Of a stretch of 64,000 nucleotides of DNA, positions 33,898 to 43,493 are shown piece after piece (positions within the stretch are counted from its first letter, which is position 1; each line of letters begins with the position of its first letter). The notes under the pieces were generated by a model. The model did not search any database. It had not been told where the DNA came from and saw only the letters and a program-made list of their open reading frames with translations. Source of the stretch: Diabrotica undecimpunctata (Eukaryota; Arthropoda; Insecta; Coleoptera; Chrysomelidae); contig NC_092804.1 of assembly GCF_040954645.1 (NCBI RefSeq), positions 148,809,108 to 148,873,107 of the forward strand, written 5' to 3'. The translations under genes and the position numbers were made by a program.

Positions 33898-34309
33898 TTC
33901 TTCTTAAAGTGCCCTCTCCTCAATGGAGGTTGGCTACTACAATTTTAAAATCTTCTCTATCTTCAGCTGTTCTTATTAGCTGTTCAAAATTTAGCCCTGT
34001 CCATTGTCGGATGTTTCTGAGCCACGATAGTCTTTTCCTTCCTAGGCCTCTCTTTCCCTCGATTTTTCCTTTCACTATAAGTTGGGCATATTGGTACTTA
34101 TTATTTCTCAGTATGTGGCCTAGGTATGATGTTTTTCTAACTTTTACTGTGTTAAAAAGTTCTCTTTCCTTGCCTATTCTATGCAGCACTTCTTCGTTTG
34201 AGGTCTGCGATGTCCATGAAATTGTGGAGGTCGATATGTGCGGAATATATTGCACACTCATTTTTAACAACACACCGAATTTAAAGTAATTTGTTATAAT
34301 TCTAGTCAA
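33898..34309 (-). pseudogene. LINE C-terminus (family B)
   Basis: Encodes STISWTSQTSNEEVLHRIG, RKTSYLGHILRNNKYQ, QLIVKGKIEGKRGLGRKR, LSWLRNIRQWTGL and VVANLH, then the short 3' UTR ending in GAAGAAGAC. The 5' side is truncated just before the SFEMW block. The frame is open, so the insertion is fairly young. Confidence 0.82.
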
Positions 34310-35224
34310 TCTTCAGTAAGGGAGAAACTTTAGAAAAAAGGGAGAGAGTAAAGAATTGAAATATCGATTTGTCATTGCATCTTAAATTTACACTTTTATT
34401 AAATATATCTTTATTTTTTTCATATTCCCTTTTTAATACCGTATCTTATAAAATATGATCTTCCTCCTTTTTTATTAAAAAAATTATTTTTTTAGTAGTC
34501 TCATAATTTCTGGAGAACCGGCCTAATAACTTTCAGAGAAAAGACGACCTCGATCGTAAAGGAAATTTTCTCAAAGTCATTGCGTTATTGTAATTGGTCT
34601 GGAAGTTCCTTTTTCTTTGCCTTTGTCCCTACTGTAATGGAAGTTGATACGGGAAATTATATTCTTTCTAAATTGTACGTCAATTCAGGGCAATTTATTT
34701 CTTAATTGTGAGTAGCAGTTATAGTAATAAGTAATATAAATGGTTTAAATGAAAATAATTTCTAACGGTTCTTTAACTACACAGTGATAGACCAGGGAAC
34801 TAACGATTTTCCCATGACACTCGTTGATATAAGTATCTAACAACTACTTTTCTTAAATTTGGTAATAACAATAAGTATATTATAAACAAAATATACAAAG
34901 ATTAAACGTCATTTTTTGCTTATAAAGAGTATACAGTGCGTAAAACTGCGCTTTCAAGGCCTCAAGGCCACCTGTTGGAAAATCTTACAATTCCAGTGGC
35001 GTGGTTATTTCATATTTTTTTTTTTTAGTGTTTTGGATTATTTTATTGTGAATTAATCATTACATGTCTATCTATCATTATGTCTCTGTTAGTGCTTTTG
35101 TCGTTCTGTGAATTTCGTAATTAGCTGATCTTACCTTACTATTACGGAAATATAGATACGTGACTTCTTACGATTAAAGCTTTTAACGGAATCAATTTCT
35201 TACAACCACACAAATCATTCAAAA
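34310..35224. other. No gene recognised
   Basis: AT-rich. A small palindrome-like GGCCTCAAGGCC is at about 34954. No coding frame supported. Confidence 0.45.
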
Positions 35225-35360
35225 ATGATTCATCATCATCATTCTGGCTTTATAACCCTGCGTGGCGGCCTGGGTCTGGGTCTTCCTCTTCTTCTCTGAC
35301 CAATGGGTCTATCAGGGACCGTTTTTCTAGCTGAGTCATTTTGTTCCATCTAGGTTGGGT
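35225..35360. repeat. Dispersed repeat, copy 1
   Basis: Starts TCATCATCATTCTGGCTTTA and continues CCCTGCGTGG. The same start reappears at 35878 with TCATCATCATTCTGGCATTA and CTCTGCGTGG. Probably the 3' end of an interspersed element; the family is unknown. Confidence 0.6.
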
Positions 35361-35875
35361 TCTGTAAATTTTCAAAATTTAACAATATAAAGAGATTATA
35401 AAGTTGACAAATCTTTGCTATTATGCTGTACAATACTCTTAATCGGAAACGAAATATGTCATAAAATTAATACATAGGATACAAATTATCAAACGTTTAA
35501 AAAAACATAACTAATAAATTACTTTTGAAATTATCTTTTTCTTCCATTTTACTATCTACACTAGAAATATTAAAGAAAAACAAATATCAGTGTGGTTAAC
35601 AAGATAAGAGATCTAACCGATATTGGTGTAAAACTGTGTATGGTAGGCCTATAATTTAGGACACGGTACCGAAAATCAAACAGATGGAATTCGTTCAAGA
35701 CATATTCGACCCTTGCAAAGAATAACGTTTTAACTGCTTTTAAGATAATCTTCAGAAATGATAAAACACAACTTTCTTTATTTTACCTTTTTATATACAT
35801 GTGATGTTTTTCCAGTGCAAGTATATAATTGAGTCAATCATTTCGAAAACAACAGATGTCACAATATGTAAATTT
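35361..35875. other. No gene recognised
   Basis: AT-rich spacer between two copies of the same dispersed repeat. Confidence 0.4.
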
Positions 35876-36012
35876 TTCATCATCATCATTCTGGCATTAC
35901 AACTCTGCGTGGATCCTAGCCTCCTCAAGAATTTCTCTTCAGTCGTCTCTATCCATGCCTTTCTCCGCCAAGCATGTATTCCTATATTTCTATGCCGGAA
36001 TTTCATGTTAAC
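35876..36012. repeat. Dispersed repeat, copy 2
   Basis: Shares its first 35 bases or so with 35225-35260, then continues CCTCCTCAAGAATTTCTCTT and GCCTTTCTCCGCCAAGC, which copy 1 lacks. Confidence 0.6.
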
Positions 36013-36114
36013 TGATAAGAAGGAAATTATATCATGGCGATGTTATTATCTACGCTCAATTCATAAATATCGTGCGACAAAACGAAAAATTTAATAACTC
36101 GACGGGACTTTAGT

Positions 36115-36690
36115 TAAGGCCGGACATATAGTGGCCAAAATTTGTCAAGTTACAACAATAACAAATGCACAAAAAGCCTTTGTTGAAGGTTTATTAACAA
36201 GATTGCGAGCGCCGTCAGAAAAGGGCCAGCGTCTAACTATCGCTCATATTGGCAGCGATACTGGATTTCTGCAAAATGATGTTTTTGTTTATATATCTAA
36301 AAAAGCTAGCGACTATCTTAGAGTCGAAAACTTCATATAATTCAAGAAGTGGTTCGAGAACATTATCCAGCGTGCAGGTAGTAACTCTGCCATAGTATTG
36401 TCTTACTACAGTCGCCTTGTTAAACTCATTCCAAAGATGACTGATAGAAAATCCAACATGCAGAGCTGGTTACGAGAAAAATGTATATTAGTTACAAAGC
36501 ATATAGTCAAAGCAGCAATAATGGCAATAATCAAGGAACATCGTGGTAGATATCGTGAATATGCTGTTGATTTATAAGCCAGACTTCATGGTATTACTGT
36601 TTTAAGGTTTCTAGCTTACCATTTCGAGTTGAATCCAATTGAGTTAATAGAAAAAAGACAGTTAAGATTTGATTTCACGTATAGTGCGTT
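36115..36690 (+). pseudogene. Tc1/mariner-superfamily transposase remnant
   Basis: The plus strand reads RAPSEKGQRLTIAHIG, SDTGFLQNDVF, KKASDYLRVENF, a stop, FKKWFENIIQ, NSAIVLSYYSRLV, MQSWLREKCI, ARLHGITVLRF and HFELNPIELI. Insect relatives read NSVIVxDNAxYHS and CxLNPIELIWA. Both aspartates are changed here (LSYYS, FELN), and two stops interrupt the frame. The helix-turn-helix part is missing. Confidence 0.75.
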
Positions 36691-36909
36691 TGTGTATCCG
36701 CTTATACGTATCTCGCCCTAAAAGGGCTCTTCAGAACGGGTATTCACAGTCGCTCTGAACGTGAAAATAAATCTTTTCTGTCTTAGAAAGCGATTCTAAC
36801 CTGATTCTAATCCGGTTTTATTCAACGAAAATTAATGTTTTTTTTTAATTTGGGGTACCCCGAGGCATAAATCATAAAATTACCTTTTGCTAATTTGTAA
36901 ATTGTTTAT

Positions 36910-38130
36910 TTAACCCTAGAACAATGGACTATTATTGCAGTATATACTGGCGGTTAAGCTGGACTGTCGTCATTTTTACATCTAGCAAAAAATTGGGAAT
37001 GCAATACAAATAAGGAAAAGTAATAATAAGCAGTTTTATTACAGAAAATTAGAAAAGATGTATCTCTTAGTAGGTGATACAAATATAAATAGAGTCGATA
37101 TATACACTATTTGTTTGCACATATTGTACATATACTACCTCGGTGTTCGCCACATTAAGCGTGATAGCAATGGTTGCAATATATGTAGTAGTCATGAGCA
37201 CCTTTTTACTCTGGCAATAGAAACATACCTTACGTTTCTTTTCTTCAGATAACGGACATTCAACTTCTTCCGAAATTTTGAGAATATGCTTTGCTTAAGA
37301 TTTCGAAAAGTTGTAATACAAAATCGTTCTTTTAGCCAGGCTTCTGCGAGATGACGCGCTAATTCAATCATATATTCCTATCGGGATAAGACTTTTCTGT
37401 TTTATTTTAATGTGTTCGTGCTGTAAATAACATACGACTTAATAACTGCAATATTTACCATATTATAGAAAATACTTAAAGGCCATCTCCTCGTTTTACT
37501 ACCTGCATGCATATTCGAACACATCTGGTCAAATGTATCCACTCCGCCTTTTGTTCCATTATAATCAGATATTATAGTGGGTTTGCTATTTATTTTGGAG
37601 ACATCAGCACCCTTATAAAGTGGAAAGAAGTAAAACTATCTTATTTTTCATTGGCATATATGATACCGACATCTTTCTTTTATCAAAACAAAACATAGAA
37701 GTATTGTGGTCTCGGTTCTTTACGTTTAACAACTCCTGTGGAATTTATCTTTTGTTTATCTTTTAATTCTTTGACTCCTTTGCAAAGCTAACTAATGTAA
37801 GTCAATTGTCCATGGTAATATTTCTATTACTACCATGAACTGATTGAGAAACAATGGAAAGTCACTCGATGTTCTAGATATTTTCCCTATAGAATTTTTG
37901 CTTCCAACACTACTGCTTTTATATCTGGATCTATTAAATTTACTTATGAACTGGTTACACTGGATAGCTGGAAAATTTGTGAATTACCAACATTTTAGAG
38001 TAATCTTGTTAATTTGAATCGTCCAATTCAAACATCAAAATATCTTCTTCTAACTCCTAGTCACTTCCACTATTTTCAAATGGTTCCTGTTCAGTATCTT
38101 CTCCATTCATTAGACGCTGTATTTCATCGT
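36910..38130 (-). pseudogene. piggyBac-like transposase and 3' end
   Basis: TTAA at 36910-36913 is followed by CCCTAGAACA, a canonical piggyBac end. The minus strand then holds, from 38130 down, an acidic ELEEDILMFELDDS, ITMDN-TSV (second-D block), AKELKDKQKIN, GVVKRKEPRPQYFYVLF, KPTIISDYNGTKGGVDTFDQMCS, RRWPLSIFYNMVNIAVI and a Cys-rich end near 37150-37300. Stops and frameshifts separate them. The 5' end of the element is missing; the neighbouring mariner-type element starts at 38293. Confidence 0.8.
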
Positions 38131-39074
38131 TTATTTCCTTTACTGTTAAGGTTTTCTTGATGATATAGTAGGTACTATAATTAAATGAAATAATATTCAC
38201 TACAACTGTCAAATCAAGACTCAATAAACAGCTACTGAAGAGTGTATGGGTTACACGATTGCACCCGAGCTGCGACGAAAACTGTAGAACTAGTCAAAAG
38301 TCCGTTCCCCCTCATATCTTTTGAATGGTTATACTTATAATAGTGAAACTTGGAGGAAGGTAATAAACAGACGTAGGCTTCTTAATACTTAGTGACTAGT
38401 CATACCAAGTGACGTAACAGTGAAAGATGACGTTAGAGCGCCGCTGTGACAGATAATTTTAAATAGGGCCTTATGGCAAGTGATACGTTTAAAAGGTATT
38501 AAAAATATCTATTCAACCATACTAATTTGATTTGAGTTCAAGCTCATTTTGAGGAATAAATTAAATAAATACTAAAATTATAGTTTCACATTTATTAAAT
38601 AAATATTTAAACCTCCGCCACTGGTTACTTGTCAAAAAGTGGACGTTTTTAATTTCTCTAATTATTTTTACGTCAACGTCAACTTTTTTGACAATTAACC
38701 TGAGACGAACGTTAGAATATTTATTAATTAAATGCGAAACTACAATTATTTTAATATACCCATTTAATCATACTAATTTTGTTTGGATTTAAGATGATTT
38801 TGACGCATAAATTAAATAAATATTAAAATTTTAGTCTGGCACTTAATAAATAAAAATTGTAAGATCCGCCTCTGGTTATTTGTCAAAAAAGTTGACGTTT
38901 GTCAATTCTCTAGTTGTTTTTAGTTTGCAAAAGCGTTTATAGCTCAATATTTAGTTTCTGTTTCTGCTGTTTAGTCAATTCAAGTTTAGTCAAGTTGTTT
39001 TCAGTTAGTTGTCGTTAGTTAAAATTTAGTTTAACTATTGTTTAACGAGACGTTTAAATTTTTACAAAGACAGA

Positions 39075-40160
39075 ATGGTATGTACTGTAGCCGACATAGT
39101 AGCAGCTGTGTTAATGTTTGGTGAATGTGGAAGTAATTTCCATGCAGCGGAACGTCTTTTTAATGAGAGGTACCCCGATCGCCCTACATCGAGAGCTTAT
39201 TTAAAAGCTTATTTGAGAAAGTTTCTTCGGAAGTTTAAACAAACAGATAGTGTTCAAGATGTTAAACGATCTGGTCCACTAACAATTAGTGATGACAAAA
39301 AATTGACATAATTTCTATAATATATAACAATTTCATAATTTCAATTAATAAATTGAAATGGTAGTGAACACTACTTTTTCTAGCCCAAGTTGTATCTTTA
39401 TATGGAATCAGTCAAAAGATAGTACACCGAGTGTTGGCTGAAAACAAATTTCATCCACACAAATTAAAAATTGTGCACCAATTTTCAGATGATGACCCCG
39501 ACCGAAGACCACAATTCTGTGAAAATGTGTCCAATAAAATTAACAAATAGCCCGATTACATAAAAACAATTTATTTTAGTGATGAAAGTACTTTTTCTAT
39601 AAATGGAAATGTTAACACACACAATGCGAGGTGTTGAAGTGACACAAATCCTTACATCTTTCGTGGAACACATACTCAATTAAAAAAAAAAATAAATGTT
39701 TGGGCAGGTATTTTGGGAAACCACATAGTTGGGCCTGTTGTTCTCAATATTAACTTAACCGGTGAAGTGTATCTGGAGATGTTACACAGTTTTTCAACAA
39801 GATGGTGCTCCTGCACATCATTATGGTGCAGTACGACGTTGCCTAGATGAAGAATATCGTGATAGATAGATACGATAGATAGGTGATAGATTGGTGATAG
39901 ATGATAGATTTTACGACGTGGTACGATAGAATGGCCAGCTTGGTCACCGTACCTCACACTATTAGATTTTTTACTGTGGGGAGACTTAAAATATAAAAGT
40001 TTACGCTACAGCGCCCGACAATATTGACATTTTTAAACAACGAATTGTTGAAGAATGTACGGCAATTTCCATTGACACATTAGAACGAGTACGGCAAGAG
40101 TTTATAAATAGGATGCACTACTGTCAGGAAGTAGATGTAGCACATTTTAAACACTTACTA
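39075..40160 (+). pseudogene. Mariner-like transposase, long-TIR element
   Basis: The first 78 codons (39075-39311) give MVCTVADIVAAVL, NFHAAERLFNERYPDRPTS and RKFLRKFKQTDSV, the usual paired-HTH N-terminus, ending at a stop. Later pieces in other frames: HPHKLKIVHQ, FSDESTFSINGNV (first D), INVWAGILGNHIVGPVV, FQQDGAPAHHYGAVRRCL (second D), a GATA-type expansion, GTIEWPAWSPYLTLLDFLLWG (third D) and VAHFKHLL at the end. It belongs to the same broad transposase group as 20112-21183. Several frameshifts; inactive. Confidence 0.83.
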
Positions 40161-40301
40161 TAAGAACTGGTTGTTAAATTATTATTAATTAAATGAGAAG
40201 CTACAATTTTAGTATTTATTTAATTTTTTCATCACAATGAGCTTAAACTCAAACAAAATTATTATGCCTGAATAGGTATTTTCAATACCTATTCAAAGGC
40301 A

Positions 40302-41287
40302 ACATACCCAGACAATGGAATGCTGCTTAAACAATACTAATACACAAAAAGGGAGACACCACAGACCTGAAAAATTATCGACCAATTTCACTTCTTTCAC
40401 AACTTTACAAAACCTTTACAAATATTAATACAAACAGGACACAATATCTCCAAAATTATTTACAGCTGCCCTAGAAGATATCTAAGTCAATAGACTAAGA
40501 AAATAAGGGAATCCCTATTAACGGAAGATCTTGAACCATCTTAGATACGCAGATGATGTAGTACTAATAGCCGACACGTGGAATGCACTGAATACGATGA
40601 GTGGGGAGCTACACACAGAATCCCTAAAAATAGGACAGAAAATGAATTTCAGCAAAACTAAACTAATGTCAAACAAAGATGACAAACCTATGATAAACAT
40701 CCAAGGGAAAGAGATAGAACACGTAGATGAATATACATATCTGGGTCAAAATATTATGGTAAGCAAAGGAAAATCAGACTACCGAAATAAGCAAATGTGT
40801 AAAAATGGGATGGGCAGCATTCGAAAGACTCTCATACGTACTTAAAAATAAAATTAAACCTCAAAGAGTGCGAACCAAAGTGTTTAATTCCTATATCCTA
40901 CCTGTACTTACATATGGAACTCAAACCTGGACATTCACTAAAATAAACATGGAGAAGATCAGAAAAACTCAGAGAGTTACGGAACGACAGGTGCTGGGTA
41001 TCTCACTCAAAGACCATAAAACCAATGAAGGCAGCTAAACTAAAATGGAAATGGGCTGGATATAACGGACGTCTTAATGATGACCGATAAAATAATGAAA
41101 TCGGGAATTAGTGGCTATATGAAGCCAAAAGACCACGAGGAAGGACGCAAATGCGCTAGAGCGACGATATTAAAAGAACTGTATGACCAATGTGGAAACG
41201 TCTTTTAAACAACAGAGATAAATGGCGAGAATTAGAAGTGGCCTATATTCGGCAATCCGAATAGAGAGAAGGGCTTAAAAAAATACC
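40302..41287 (+). pseudogene. RTE-like LINE (family A) inserted in the mariner end
   Basis: The plus strand reads [23 protein letters not shown], then after an internal deletion LNHLRYADDVVLIADTWNAL (40531 on), INIQGKEIEHVDEYTYLGQN, NSYILPVLTYGTQTWTF, RVTERQVLGISLKDH and a damaged tail ending in an A-run (41276-41282). ATACCTATTCAAA before and ATACCTTTCAAA after look like its target duplication. YADD is intact but the middle of the RT is missing. Confidence 0.82.
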
Positions 41288-41503
41288 TTTCAAACAAAGT
41301 ATCACTTGCCATAAGGTCCCATTTAAAATTATCTGTCACAGTGGCGCTGTAGCGTCATATGTGACTATTACGTCACCTGTTACAACTAGTTGAGAAGCTT
41401 ACGTCTGTTTATTACCTACCTCGAAATTTCACGATTTTATTAATAACCGGTCAAAAAATACGAGGGAGGAAACGGACTTTTGACTAGTACTGTATATATA
41501 CTA

Positions 41504-41779
41504 GTATCCCTATTAGGAGAGATTTCATTTGGTAAAAATTCAGAAATTTTCTGTTTCAGCTGGTTCTATTACAAATGTTCTATTGAATACACAAAAAAGA
41601 CTGTCCAGTCCACAAAAAACACATTAAAAAATTTGGTTATGGTACGGGTGTCAGCATTTGTTGGAGTTGAAGCAGCAGATTGCTGTGTTGTTTCAATAGA
41701 AAATTTATAATAGAACCAGCTTAAAAACAAAATTTCTTAATTTTAACCAAATGGGATCTCTCCTAACAGGGATAGTTTA
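41504..41779. repeat. Foldback element, about 85-bp arms
   Basis: The left arm ATCCCTATTAGGAGAGAT...GGTTCTATTACAAATGTTCTATTGAA (41505-41588) returns inverted at 41692-41779 with about 85% identity. The spacer is about 100 bases. Confidence 0.8.
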
Positions 41780-41828
41780 AATACTTAACCATAGCTCTGA
41801 AGATGGCTTTAAAGGCTGAAAACACTTA

Positions 41829-42282
41829 AGCCGCATTTACACGATGACAATTGGCGAGACAATTATTATTGAATAATTGTCATCACGTGGTTGCGGATTG
41901 TCGGAGGCCAGTCCAGTTGAACGAGAAGATGTTGATACGGGGCCAACTATTGCCATGGCAGTAGACAGCTAAAACATGGCCGACTGCTCGTCATATGTTG
42001 TGTCCGGTGAGGGAACTGGCAAAAAACAAGACAGCACTACTAGCCTACACCGTTCACACAGAGCCAATTGTTGCGACTATTGAGATTTCGAGTGGTGGGG
42101 GGGCTAACTGGACGCAGCTCATTGTCCTCAGTCTACTCCCGGAGACAACTGAATTTTGGGCCAATTGTGAGGGCAGTTGGCAAGGCAATTGGCCTGAAGT
42201 ATTTAGACGAAGACAATAATTTCATGCCAGTCAGTTGTCTTCTGACAATTGTCTCGCCAATTGTCATCGTGTAAACGCGGCT
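41829..42282. mobile_element. Harbinger-type MITE, TTA duplication
   Basis: Ends AGCCGCATTTACACGATGAC and AGCCGCGTTTACACGATGAC (inverted) pair for about 37 bp. TTA flanks at 41826-41828 and 42283-42285. The interior is GC-rich for this window and repeats the word CAATTG, but I see no real gene. Confidence 0.85.
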
Positions 42283-42285
42283 TTA

Positions 42286-42678
42286 GCTAGAAAATAAATG
42301 TTTACACACTTCAAAATTAAGTTTCATTTTTCATTCTTTAATCCTCTAAATAAGTTATAGAAAAAAGTTCAGCATATGCCCATCACATAGGTATCAATTT
42401 TATATTCAAGTTCAAAAACGAATCAATCACAAATACGTAACCTATAAATAAGATCTCCCACTATTTTAACACATTTATATTTCCAAATACTATTTAAACA
42501 ATCACCTTTTGTTTCTGTTAACTGGTTCCTACTAATCTTAATATATTATATTTGGCTCTTCTAGACATTTTTAGCTTTGTTTTACAAAATATCACTAAAA
42601 ATAGAGAAGCAATGACACATAACTCACAACTTTTGCTATGAATAACAGCACAAATAGTTATCTTGAAGCATATCATGG
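42286..42678. other. No gene recognised
   Basis: AT-rich spacer between two MITEs. Confidence 0.45.
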
Positions 42679-42680
42679 TA

Positions 42681-43236
42681 CAGTCTGTCCCAAACCCTTC
42701 TTTCAGTGCGTCACTAATTTTGACCTAATATAGGATGTTAAGAATGTCGAGAATTATTGCATGTCATTTTAGTTAAATTTGACAGTTGCAGGATCGTAAT
42801 CCCTCTTTTTCTAATTGAAAATAATTTAATAATTTTAATATTAGTCTTTGTTCTTTCTCGATATATCTCGGCATATTTAAAATATTTTTATGACAATAAA
42901 TACAAAATTAAATTTTCACTGTAAAATGTCTGATAATACTAACCTGGAATGACAATTATTTTATCAGTTGACGTTGTGAAAGTACTGTCAAGATCGAGAC
43001 CTTCTGCGTCAAATTATATTTATGCGCATCATCGATTGGATACCCATCTATTTAGCGTATTCTAAACTCCAACCAATTATACACACGTAAGTAGAATTAG
43101 CTTTACGATAAATAATTTTCTAAGTTCTATGTATAATAATCACAGACTCACGTTTTTTTCTGTCACTTCTAGCTTAATGTGTTAGAGAGAATTCGATCAA
43201 CTATGACGCACTGAAAGAAGAGTTTGGGACGAACTA
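42681..43236. mobile_element. MITE with TA duplication
   Basis: Left end CAGTCTGTCCCAAACCC and right end (inverted) TAGTTCGTCCCAAACTC share CTTCTTTCAGTGCGTCA directly inside. TA flanks both ends, as in Tc1/mariner-derived MITEs. The interior is AT-rich and non-coding. Confidence 0.75.
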
Positions 43237-43493
43237 TATGTCAAATTAAACAATTGCTGCTGCAGAGATTTTTGGCGTTATCAGCTGCACTTTTAGATAT
43301 TTCAAAGTGACCACTTTTAGTAACAATTTTTTTTGTAACTTATGACGTAACTATCCTACTGTGTCATTGGATAGCATTAAAAATAGCTTAAAACATTGTA
43401 TCGGTAACAGTAGATACCGATACTCAAAATCACAAAATTTCAAGTTACCTAGTTTTAGTATTAAAGGAACAATATAATGTACAGCACTGTATA

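Larger units (their letters stand above)
38293..41484 (+). mobile_element. Mariner-type transposon with inverted ends over 250 bp
   Basis: TA at 38291-38292 and 41485-41486 flanks GTCAAAAGTCCG ends. The left end (38293 to about 38600) and right end pair through GGTAATAAACAGACGTA, GCGCCNCTGTGACAG and CTTATGGCAAGTGATAC. The right copy is split by a LINE: its outer part is 41281-41484 and its inner part 40170-40301. The transposase reads plus between the ends. Without the LINE the element is about 2.2 kb. Confidence 0.9.

Noticed and set aside
35225..36012. A transposon bounded by the two TCATCATCATTCTGGC repeats
   Set aside because: The repeats are in the same direction and no coding sequence lies between; two separate insertions of one repeat fit better.
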